Made by a program: the position numbers and the translations under genes. A DNA stretch of 64,000 nucleotides from Desulforhopalus sp. IMCC35007 (GTDB taxonomy: Bacteria > Desulfobacterota > Desulfobulbia > Desulfobulbales > Desulfocapsaceae). The DNA lies in NCBI RefSeq assembly GCF_005116575.1, contig NZ_SWCN01000021.1, positions 1-64,000 of the forward strand, in the 5' to 3' direction. Positions 53,854-61,834 of this stretch are shown in pieces (positions within the stretch are counted from its first letter, which is position 1; each line of letters begins with the position of its first letter). A model generated the notes under the pieces. That model worked only from the letters and a program-made list of their open reading frames with translations. It searched no databases and had not been told where the DNA came from.

Positions 53854-54192
53854 ATGGGTGTTATAAAACAAGCAGAAGTGGCAAAGGAAGAAATTGGTAT
53901 AAAACGGCACAGGTATCTGACCCATACAGACAACCTTATGATGGTGGTGATTGATTTTGAGGATGGGCCAACCGATGAACCGGATCCACCCCACAGCCAT
54001 CCCCATGAACAGGTTTCCTATGTTGCAAGCGGTGAGGTCCTGTTTTTCCTCGATGGAGTCCCTACAAAACTCATCCCTGGTGATATGTTCACCGTGCCAC
54101 CTGATGTCCCTCATTCTGTGCAACTGCTGACAGCTTCGGTGAGATTGGTCGACACCTTTACTCCACTAAGAGAAGATTTTATGTCTGCTTGA
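53854..54192 (+). CDS. kdgF: KdgF-like cupin, unsaturated uronate ketonisation
   Basis: A single-domain cupin of 112 residues. Metal ligands: HSHPHEQVSY (H-x-H-x4-Q type) and PDVPHSV. The pattern ASGEVLFFLDG, PGDMFTVPPDVPH and the C-terminal DTFTPLREDF match KdgF, which catalyses ring-opening and tautomerisation of unsaturated monouronates from pectin, alginate or related polysaccharides to linear ketone form for KduI. ATG 53854 is preceded by AAAGGAG. Last gene of the locus, followed by a hairpin (54218-54246). Confidence 0.85.
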   Translation: MGVIKQAEVAKEEIGIKRHRYLTHTDNLMMVVIDFEDGPTDEPDPPHSHPHEQVSYVASGEVLFFLDGVPTKLIPGDMFTVPPDVPHSVQLLTASVRLVDTFTPLREDFMSA

Positions 54193-54615
54193 TTGTTTTT
54201 ACGGGCATTGTTGTTCAAGGCCAACACCACTCTATGGTGTTGGCCTGTGAGGCTGTCCGAGAATACCTTTTCCCCTAAATTTTCATTAAAGCCGGAAAAA
54301 ATTGTCTCAGAATATCCATATATGCCTCCACCAATTTTGCCTTGATTTGAGAGGAAATCACTATTTTGGGACAACCACCCAGGGTATTCAGCCAACATTG
54401 TACTTTGCTGGTCATTTAACGTGCGTCTTTGGGCTTTAATGATCGGTGATGGCAAAGTCAAGAAAAAGCCCCTCTCTTGTTTTATCTCCAATTTTTTCAC
54501 CACTTTCCCGCAAATTCTTGGCCTATCTCCTTGTGAAATAAAAAATCCTGGCGCATAATACAAAAGATAACAGTTGATTGAAGCATATAAATCCATCTCA
54601 GAGGGAGGGGGGAGT
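54193..54615. promoter_or_regulatory. Intergenic region with end hairpin and promoter
   Basis: Contains a 12-bp stem AGGCCAACACCA (54218-54229) / TGGTGTTGGCCT (54235-54246), probably the end of the hexuronate transcript, without U-tract. Then a promoter: -35 TTGTGA at 54531-54536, 17-bp spacer, -10 CATAAT at 54554-54559, about 57 bp before the porin ATG. No other gene is seen. Confidence 0.6.
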
Positions 54616-55893
54616 ATGGGGGGAGATTGTTCACGCTTGTTACTGGCGCAATGGAAAGTGGTAATTTCTGTTGGTTGTATTGTTTTTTTATTTATCGCGG
54701 GTCAACAGACGGTGCTTGGTGCCGGTTATCAGATACCGAATCAGTCCACACGGGCTGTTGGGATTGCGGGGGCGACCATTGCCTTTGGTGAAGGGCCTGA
54801 TGTTTCCTATTATAATCCGGCAAATATGAGTTTCTTAGATGATGTCGGAATGCTTGAAACCAGCATGACCCTGTTGAATCTGCCTTCCGTTGAGTATACG
54901 GATAACCGCAGTCCTCTGCTGAATGGGTCTTCGGAGACGGAGATGTTTTATTTGCCGATCGCCCATTTCACCTCGACAGATTACCATAATTTTCGTTTTG
55001 GTTTTTCTCTCATCTATCCCTATGGTCTGGCAAAACGCTGGGAACAACCCTATCCGGCCGCCACCGCAGGAGAGTTTTCCCTTGATGTGATTGAATTTAA
55101 CCCCACTTTTTCCTACAAAATTGCTGAGACCTTCAGCTTAGGTGGTGGTGTGCGTTTTATTTACGCCGATGGTGAGGTGAGCAACGGGGCTTCGGGGCTG
55201 AGCCGGGACCAGGATGGAGACGATACCCAGGTGGGTTATAATCTGGCGGCGACCTTTCGCCCAGTAAAAAACTGGCGACTGGCGGCCACCTACAGGTCTG
55301 AGGTTAACCTGAATCTTGAAGGGGATGCAACTCTTCTTGCGTCGGTGGACGGAATGCAGGCTTTTGCCTACACGGGCTCAGGTGATCTGGACGTCACCTT
55401 GCCTGCAGTTTTCAGCCTGGCAACTTCATACACAATCAGGATGTTTACCCTTGAGGTGGCATGGAACAGGACATTCTGGTCTGCTGTGGAAAATTTCGAT
55501 TTTCAATACGACCAGTCATTTTTAGGGACACCTTTTGACGGTTTTGACCGGCCGCTTGCTAAAAACTGGGATGACAGTGATGCTCTGCGCTTTGGCTTGA
55601 CCTGGCAGATTCTTGATTCCCTGGAGGCAACCCTTGGGTTCGCCATCGATGAGACACCGGTCGGTGAACAAAACCTCGGCTTTGAGTTGCCGGACTCTGA
55701 CTCGTACATGTATTCCGCAGGGATTCGATACGATTTTACCGAGCGCTTCGGTCTGGGTATCTCTTATATGTACCATCACACGACAACCCGGTCGGTTTCA
55801 AATGATGCTGTTGCCGGCATACCGGGCATCGACGGGAAATTCAAAGAGGGTGGCGCCCATGCCCTCAACATAGGGGCAGTCTGGAGGTTTTAA
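54616..55893 (+). CDS. OmpP1/FadL family outer membrane protein
   Basis: Beta-barrel porin of 425 residues of the FadL/TodX family, importing hydrophobic compounds such as long-chain fatty acids. Signal peptide around residues 10-38 (WKVVISVGCIVFLFIAGQQ), mature start GAGYQIPNQSTRAVGIAGAT, which is the FadL plug with NPA motif (YNPANMSFL). The final residue is Phe (GAVWRF), as needed for barrel insertion. ATG 54616 has GAGGGAGGGGGGAG upstream. It is not near fatty-acid degradation genes; a signalling methyltransferase follows (160 bp). Confidence 0.9.
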   Translation: MGGDCSRLLLAQWKVVISVGCIVFLFIAGQQTVLGAGYQIPNQSTRAVGIAGATIAFGEGPDVSYYNPANMSFLDDVGMLETSMTLLNLPSVEYTDNRSPLLNGSSETEMFYLPIAHFTSTDYHNFRFGFSLIYPYGLAKRWEQPYPAATAGEFSLDVIEFNPTFSYKIAETFSLGGGVRFIYADGEVSNGASGLSRDQDGDDTQVGYNLAATFRPVKNWRLAATYRSEVNLNLEGDATLLASVDGMQAFAYTGSGDLDVTLPAVFSLATSYTIRMFTLEVAWNRTFWSAVENFDFQYDQSFLGTPFDGFDRPLAKNWDDSDALRFGLTWQILDSLEATLGFAIDETPVGEQNLGFELPDSDSYMYSAGIRYDFTERFGLGISYMYHHTTTRSVSNDAVAGIPGIDGKFKEGGAHALNIGAVWRF

Positions 55894-56052
55894 CGGTGGA
55901 ATTGTACACCGGATAGGTTTCCCCTTTTCAGGTTGCCTGAGTCACTGCACGCATACTCAATGCATATCATACCAGAGCGACACAGCGGCTGAAGCTTCTC
56001 GCCTCTCTCCATGTCAATAACAACAAATGTAATGAGCAAAAAGGTGAAGATT

Positions 56053-57558
56053 ATGCACAACGGAAGTTCAGAATTTGACCTTGATAGCAGACAGACACTA
56101 CTGGAAAAAGCCACTCTCTACAGTAAACCCTGTTCTTTTAGGACGGGAGAGTTGATTATGTCTCCGGTGGAAGGGGGCAAGGCCTTCTACTATGTGGGGA
56201 AAGGTTCTGTGGAGGTGAGTTATAAGGATCAGAATGATACCAGGATTACGGTGGCACTGATCGGCGAAGGAGAGTTTTTTGGTGAGATCGGATTCTTTGA
56301 TGGTGAGAGCCGTGTTCGTGATATCAAGGCCAATAGTGATGTGGAAGTCGGTATTTTTGACCAGACAACCATGGACACTATGCAAAAGCAGGACCCACGG
56401 CTTTATATGGATTTTCTGGTCTATATGACCCGGAAGATCTGTAGGAAATTCAGACGCATTGCCGGAGAACGCGAGCCGGTTCACAGTTATGCGGATTCTC
56501 TTGCAACCAGACGCTCGGTACGATATAGCGACTCAAAGCCATTACCTCCCAGTCTTATACATTCAAAAGGCTGGCATTTTATCAGCTCCAGGATGGAAAA
56601 GTGTAAGGCGGGGCTTTTTGATATTTCCCATCAGTTACAGCAAAAAGAAGCCCGAGGGGAACGTGATGAACCACTGGAGCGCCAGTGTATTAATCTGGTC
56701 GTGGAATTGAACGGCTCCCTTGGGGATTTCCAACAGGCAATGCAGGGCAGTGGCTATGAAGAAGTGATGTGGGGCTATGTCTTTAAAGAGTTCTATCCCT
56801 ATCTCATGAGGAGTCAATTTGCAGAACGTGCTTACTTTAAACCTAAAGGCTATGCGGGTGACTTTCTCATGATGGAACATATCTACGCCAATATCCCGAA
56901 GGGAGAAGGGCGGCTGGGGGAACTGATTGACATCTTCTGCCTGGAACGCCCCGGTTCTCTGGCTATTCATGGCAGAAGACAACTCATTAAACAAGAGTTA
57001 AGCCGGATCAGTGACGAACTCCACCAGCGTGGGGAAAAGACAAGAATCATGAACCTTGCCTGCGGCCCAAACAGAGAGCTTTTTGATTTTCTGGAGCAAT
57101 GCGAGCATACCGAGTCTGTAGAAGCTCTCTGTGTGGATATTGATGCCGAGGCTCTCCGCTATACCAATCAGTATGTCAATGTTTTCCCCCATATGGCCTC
57201 CATTCGGCTCATGAGTGAGAATGTTATCAAATGGTCCCTTGGCAGGGTTTCCCATGAGATGGGGGAAATGGATATCATCTATTCTGCCGGGCTGTGTGAT
57301 TATCTTGATATCAGATTATTTCGGGCCCTGGTCACTCAGTGCTACAAGCATCTCAGACCGGGAGGCTCGCTTCTGCTGGGAAATTTCACCGCCTACCCCG
57401 ATTCACTGTTTCTTGATAAGATTCTCAAGTGGGAACTTATTTACCGCAATGCAGAGGATTTAAAAGAAATATTCGCCCCCACACCCTTTGGCGAAAATGT
57501 GACGATTCTGGCAGAAAAAGAAAATGTGAATCTTTTTGCACTTGCGACCAAGGTATGA
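56053..57558 (+). CDS. cNMP-binding domain / SAM methyltransferase fusion
   Basis: A 501-residue two-domain protein. Residues ~12-130 form a cyclic-nucleotide-binding (Crp-like) domain (GGKAFYYVGKGSVEVSY, GEGEFFGEIGFFDGESRVRD). After a helical linker, residues ~320-500 are a class I SAM methyltransferase: NLACGPNRELFD (motif I), VDIDAEALRY (motif II), AGLCDYLDIRLF and HLRPGGSLLLGNFTAYPDS. This resembles the PhcB-like 3-hydroxypalmitate methyl ester biosynthesis proteins. The ATG at 56053 has AAGGTGAAG upstream; in-frame ATGs at 56011/56032 do not. Stop overlaps the next gene (ATGA). Confidence 0.75.
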   Translation: MHNGSSEFDLDSRQTLLEKATLYSKPCSFRTGELIMSPVEGGKAFYYVGKGSVEVSYKDQNDTRITVALIGEGEFFGEIGFFDGESRVRDIKANSDVEVGIFDQTTMDTMQKQDPRLYMDFLVYMTRKICRKFRRIAGEREPVHSYADSLATRRSVRYSDSKPLPPSLIHSKGWHFISSRMEKCKAGLFDISHQLQQKEARGERDEPLERQCINLVVELNGSLGDFQQAMQGSGYEEVMWGYVFKEFYPYLMRSQFAERAYFKPKGYAGDFLMMEHIYANIPKGEGRLGELIDIFCLERPGSLAIHGRRQLIKQELSRISDELHQRGEKTRIMNLACGPNRELFDFLEQCEHTESVEALCVDIDAEALRYTNQYVNVFPHMASIRLMSENVIKWSLGRVSHEMGEMDIIYSAGLCDYLDIRLFRALVTQCYKHLRPGGSLLLGNFTAYPDSLFLDKILKWELIYRNAEDLKEIFAPTPFGENVTILAEKENVNLFALATKV

Positions 57559-59264
57559 AAATTCTGACAGCAGAAACCACGATGCGTCCAACCATCACAA
57601 CTGATTTTAAGGAACTTTTTTATCAGCGGACACTGATCTGCCTCTGGCTTGCGGTGGTGTTTTTCTCTCTGTTTGCGCTTCTGGACTTTTTTTACAGCAG
57701 AGAAAATTTTGGCCTGTTTTTCATGTATCGCTTGGTTTATGTGGTTACAGTCATCGGTTTTATAAATCTCCTCTCTCTACCGTCCTGTAAAAAGTACGCG
57801 CCCCACCTGATCTATGCCGCAATGGTACTGGGCGGTTTTGCAATTTCTCTTATGACTGTCCGTCTTGGAGGGTTTTATTCTGGCTACTACGTCGGAATAT
57901 TACTGATGATCGCAGGAACTCTTTCTGTCCTGCCGCTGCGAGTACCTCAAGTCATATTCATTGGAATGTCCATGTATATGATTTACGTGTTAACGGTACT
58001 CTTTGGCACACAGGATATGAATGCAGTCCATTTAACCTCAATGCTGAATAATAGCTTCTTTTTCATCGCCCTTATCGGAATCACCGCTGTACAGAGTTAT
58101 GATGACTTTGAAAACCTCATCAAATCTGTTCGGGCCACCAAGAGCCTGCGGGCCATTCGCAGTGAGCTGACCACCTTTACCGGTGGCCTTGAAAACCTGG
58201 TGCAGAAAAGATTGCACGATCTTGAAGAAACCGATTTGAAATACCGTGATCTCTACAATTCAATAGAAGATCTGATTGTCCTGATCGATGCAAAGGGAGT
58301 CATCCACAAAATAAACCAGCACAGTGAGGTGCTTTTAGGATACAAACCGGAGCAGGTCGAGGGGAGGAAAATTGCGGATTTTGTCTATGAGGAGAGCGGG
58401 GAGGATGGCAAACTGGCCGAGGTCCTGGAAGGGCTTGTCAGTGATAAAAAAATTGAAGGGGCTCAGCTGCAGATTCAAAACAGTGGCGGCCACATCCTGG
58501 ATACTGAATTAAGAGCCAACAGGGTAACCATTGAAGGTAAGAATTATTTTCAGCTGGTTATCCGTGATATTTCCGTGACCAAGGCTATGGAAATGCAGCT
58601 GCTCGATTCCGAGCGGCTGGTGGATACCTCTCGTCAGGCTGCGATTTTTGGACTGGCGCGGCTTGCTGAGTGTCGAGATGACGAGACCGGAGCCCACCTT
58701 AAACGAATCCGTTTATATACCGGTATTCTTATAAAAGAGCTGGCGAGGCTCCCTGAACTTTCCGAAACCATATCCGATAATTTTACTGAAAGCCTGTTAC
58801 GTTCTTCAGTCCTCCACGATATCGGCAAGGTCGGTATTCCCGATGCAATTCTTCTCAAACCGGGGAGATTGACGAAAAGAGAGTTTGACGAAATGAAACT
58901 CCATTGCCGCCTGGGAAGTGATATTCTGGCAGGGGCTGAACAGGATGGAGAAAATGTTTCTTTTCTCAGACTGGCAAAAGAAATAGCCCTCAATCACCAT
59001 GAGCGCTGGGACGGCAAGGGTTATCCGAGTGGTATTGCAGGGGATGAGATTCCATTTGCCGCCCGGGTGGTGTCGCTGGCCGATGTTTATGACGCCCTGA
59101 CCTCTACGAGAGTCTACAAGGCAGCCTATAACCATAAAGAGGCGAAAGAGTTGATCCTCAAAGAGAGAGGGGGGCAATTCGACCCAACTGTGGTTGATGC
59201 TTTTCTTCGCTGCGAACTCAATTTTAAAGAGAGCAGAATACAGACACTGCTCTACGAAACATAA
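57555..59264 (+). CDS. Membrane PAS-HD-GYP c-di-GMP phosphodiesterase 1
   Basis: A 569-residue protein. N-terminal six-helix membrane sensor (residues ~25-195, with GGFYSGYYVGILL), a PAS domain from ~227 (LYNSIEDLIVLIDAKG), then HD-GYP domain (~360-565). All catalytic elements are present: SVLHDIGKVGIP (HD), LHCRLGSDIL, NHHERWDGKGYPSG (HH and GYP) and ADVYDALTSTRVYK. It should hydrolyse c-di-GMP. It overlaps the methyltransferase by 4 bases. Confidence 0.9.
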   Translation: MKILTAETTMRPTITTDFKELFYQRTLICLWLAVVFFSLFALLDFFYSRENFGLFFMYRLVYVVTVIGFINLLSLPSCKKYAPHLIYAAMVLGGFAISLMTVRLGGFYSGYYVGILLMIAGTLSVLPLRVPQVIFIGMSMYMIYVLTVLFGTQDMNAVHLTSMLNNSFFFIALIGITAVQSYDDFENLIKSVRATKSLRAIRSELTTFTGGLENLVQKRLHDLEETDLKYRDLYNSIEDLIVLIDAKGVIHKINQHSEVLLGYKPEQVEGRKIADFVYEESGEDGKLAEVLEGLVSDKKIEGAQLQIQNSGGHILDTELRANRVTIEGKNYFQLVIRDISVTKAMEMQLLDSERLVDTSRQAAIFGLARLAECRDDETGAHLKRIRLYTGILIKELARLPELSETISDNFTESLLRSSVLHDIGKVGIPDAILLKPGRLTKREFDEMKLHCRLGSDILAGAEQDGENVSFLRLAKEIALNHHERWDGKGYPSGIAGDEIPFAARVVSLADVYDALTSTRVYKAAYNHKEAKELILKERGGQFDPTVVDAFLRCELNFKESRIQTLLYET

Positions 59265-59279
59265 TAGTGCCTGTTTACC

Positions 59280-60944
59280 ATGGAAGATTATAGAAAAGAA
59301 CTCCAGCAGCTGCACCACAAAAGGATAAATTATATCCTCCTTTGTGGCGCTGTGATGATGCTTCTCTTTTCGTTTCTCGATTATTTTACCGTCCCCGATC
59401 TCTACTATAAATTCCTCGGGTATCGTTTTGGGGTTGTGGTTATCTGTCTGCTTCTTTTCCTGGTGAATTCAGCCGACAAAGAATGCAGATATCCATTGTG
59501 GATCGGTTTCAGCGCTTTTTCCTCTGTGATTGTTGTTATTCTCATCATGATTCATCAGATTGGTGGTGCATTTTCGCCGTACTATGTCGGCCTGATTGTA
59601 GCCCTTGCCCTTTATGTGACCCTGGCCCCGCTCACTCTCAGTCAGGCCTTGGCTATGGGAGGGCTCCTGGTCTGCAGCTATCTTCTGACCATAGTTTCTT
59701 CGCATTCTATCTCATCGCCATACATTCTCGATTTTTTTAACAACCTGTTTTTTATGGTCTGTTTTATCCTGATCGTCGCAACCCAGAGCTGGGCAGATAC
59801 CGAGGTGAGAAAAAGTGAGTACCTGTTACGAAAAGAAGAAAAATATGCCAACGGCGAGCTGTCACGTCATGCAGAAATGCTTGAAATGGAAGTAAAGAAG
59901 AGAACGGTTGAGCAGGACCTGTTGGAGGAGAGATACAGACAGTTATTCAATCAACTCGCAGATGATGTCGTGGTCGTGACCCCGGCTGGCAGGGTCGTGC
60001 AGTCTAACAGGAGATTTGAAGAACACTTCTGCCCTGGGAAGTCGGTGACGGAGATGTCTTTTGCCGATATTGTTCTGGAGCATGACTGGCTTTTCTTTGA
60101 AAAGGTGCTGGCCCAGATGGTTGCAACCGGAACCTGGCTGTCTGATAAAAAAATGACACTTGTTCGAAAAAACGGGAGCTTACTTGAGGTGGAGGTGAAC
60201 GGCAATGTGTTGATGCGGGATGGAACAGCCAAAGGTATTTTACTGATCATGCGGGATTTAACCGTCCGAAAAAAACTGGAGGCCCAGTTAAAAGAATCTC
60301 TTGAAAAGAAAAAGAAAACTGAAACCTCAGCGATTCTGGTTCTGGCAAAACTTTCTGAATTCAGAGATGTCACCCCCCACAACCATCTTGAGCGGGTCCG
60401 CGAGTATTGCAGGCTTTTGGCCGAAGAATTAAGCCACTCAGCAAACATGCAGGATATAATTACCCCCAGATATATCGAAGATATTTATCACGCCTCCATT
60501 CTTCATGATATAGGTAAGGTCGCAATCCCGGACGAGTATATGGCAGGTGACGCGCCACTGGTTGAATATGAACGGGATATGATCCGCAGACATACTCTTA
60601 TCGGAGGTGATGTTATCCGGGAGATGGAAGAAGAAAGTCAGGGAAGCGGATTTTTATCCATGGCCAAGCATATTGCCTATTTTCATCACGAACGCTGGGA
60701 TGGTACTGGCTATCCATATGGCTTGTCTAGGAGAGAAATACCTCTTGCCGCAAGGATCATGGCCGTCGCGGATGCCTATGAAGAGTTGACGACCGTGCCT
60801 GCAAAAGATACGACCAACCAGTGCGATAAGGCGGTTGAATATATTGTTCAAAACAAAGGCACTCGCTTTGATCCCATGGTCGTTGAGAGTTTTCTTGTCG
60901 TGCAGGTCAGGTTTGAACGCGTCCTCGTCGCTTTTCCACAATAA
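59280..60944 (+). CDS. Membrane PAS-HD-GYP c-di-GMP phosphodiesterase 2
   Basis: A 554-residue paralogue with the same plan: six hydrophobic helices (residues ~15-180, GGAFSPYYVGLIVALAL), a coiled segment, PAS (~216-340, NQLADDVVVVTPAGRVV) and HD-GYP (~350-550). ILHDIGKVAIP, RRHTLIGGDVI and HHERWDGTGYPYG are intact, but the usual YDALTSxRxYK stretch is changed to YEELTTVPAKDTTN, so the R-x-Y-K element is missing. Activity may differ from its neighbour. Gap to protein 1 is 15 bp; a likely tandem duplication. Confidence 0.88.
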   Translation: MEDYRKELQQLHHKRINYILLCGAVMMLLFSFLDYFTVPDLYYKFLGYRFGVVVICLLLFLVNSADKECRYPLWIGFSAFSSVIVVILIMIHQIGGAFSPYYVGLIVALALYVTLAPLTLSQALAMGGLLVCSYLLTIVSSHSISSPYILDFFNNLFFMVCFILIVATQSWADTEVRKSEYLLRKEEKYANGELSRHAEMLEMEVKKRTVEQDLLEERYRQLFNQLADDVVVVTPAGRVVQSNRRFEEHFCPGKSVTEMSFADIVLEHDWLFFEKVLAQMVATGTWLSDKKMTLVRKNGSLLEVEVNGNVLMRDGTAKGILLIMRDLTVRKKLEAQLKESLEKKKKTETSAILVLAKLSEFRDVTPHNHLERVREYCRLLAEELSHSANMQDIITPRYIEDIYHASILHDIGKVAIPDEYMAGDAPLVEYERDMIRRHTLIGGDVIREMEEESQGSGFLSMAKHIAYFHHERWDGTGYPYGLSRREIPLAARIMAVADAYEELTTVPAKDTTNQCDKAVEYIVQNKGTRFDPMVVESFLVVQVRFERVLVAFPQ

Positions 60945-61003
60945 CCATTGGTACTGCCAAGCTATTGTGGCTTATCCCTCAGCTGTCTGAGCTGCTGTAG
61001 ACT

Positions 61004-61303
61004 TTATTCAACAGGCGTCTCTTTTTTTCTCCGGTGACCAGGTTTTGCGAGGATCTCCAGATAAAAGGAGTCGAGCTGCTGCTGATCGATTTTATCTATG
61101 TATTTATTGGTTTCCGCCAGATGGATTTTTATCGCTTCTTCTGCGGTAGGACCAAATTTACAGTCAAAATCCCAAAAATCGACACCCGGTGGCAGGGTCT
61201 TTCTCCGCTCTCTTTTCACATACTTTTTGATCTCATGTTTTATGGCCTCAATCAGCCGGGGCCTCTTGATCTTGGGGTGGGTCAAGATAAATGTTTTTCT
61301 CAT
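61004..61303 (-). CDS. DUF6172 family protein
   Basis: A 99-residue basic cytoplasmic protein. MRKTFILTHPKIKRPRLIEAI and KYVKRERRKTLPPGVDFWDF with FYLEILAKPGHRRKK match the DUF6172 family as I remember it. Function unknown. The start is set by GAGGAAAGC before the ATG at 61303; the longer frame to 61420 has no support. Convergent with the HD-GYP genes. Confidence 0.8.
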   Translation of the reverse strand: MRKTFILTHPKIKRPRLIEAIKHEIKKYVKRERRKTLPPGVDFWDFDCKFGPTAEEAIKIHLAETNKYIDKIDQQQLDSFYLEILAKPGHRRKKETPVE

Positions 61304-61834
61304 GCTTTCCTCATGTAAATAATAGCCTGTCACCAGATGGTGGAAATAGATACACCCAATCTTTGTTGCAGAGTTTTGTGGGCAGGAAGTCAAAGTATGT
61401 ACACTTGAGGTAACTTGCAAACTATATGATCACAGACAGACAAACTCCCAAGAAATTATCCTGGCCATATCAATGGACTCTGTCAAAATTTTGATATATG
61501 CGGCCATAAAAAAAGGAGCTGTCGTAGTCATTCTGCTCTGAGGTTCGGTTCTGTAAAGCATCACCTGAAATTGACAAAAAAATCCATAGGGAATAACCTT
61601 TAAATTGAATACTACAATGTCTGTAATGGATAAAAGCCGAGCAGGGGCTTGTCAAAGGGGTATCTCCCCTTTGCGGCAGAAAACACTCTGGCCCTTACCC
61701 GCTTTGGCTGCAGAAGTTCAGATAGTCGCAGGTTCTTGTTTGTAATGACAGCTTTTCAGGAGTAAACACACTACTGTGGTGAGCAATGCCATTTGTCCGG
61801 GTAAAACATTCAATGATATCTTAACAGGTGCGGA
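61304..61834. other. Intergenic region, no gene recognised
   Basis: About 530 bases between divergent genes. It contains an 8-bp hairpin CAAAGGGG (61653-61660) / CCCCTTTG (61666-61673). I compared it with the c-di-GMP (GEMM) riboswitch core and found no convincing match. No small ORF with a good ribosome-binding site is seen. Confidence 0.35.

Noticed and set aside
30580-54246. Treating the whole cluster as one operon
   Set aside because: Hairpins after both dctP genes and several gaps of 75-215 bp suggest internal ends or promoters; co-transcription cannot be settled from sequence.
61620-61834. c-di-GMP riboswitch before the multi-PAS sensor
   Set aside because: Only a simple 8-bp hairpin is present; the conserved core and tetraloop-receptor elements of GEMM RNAs are not found.
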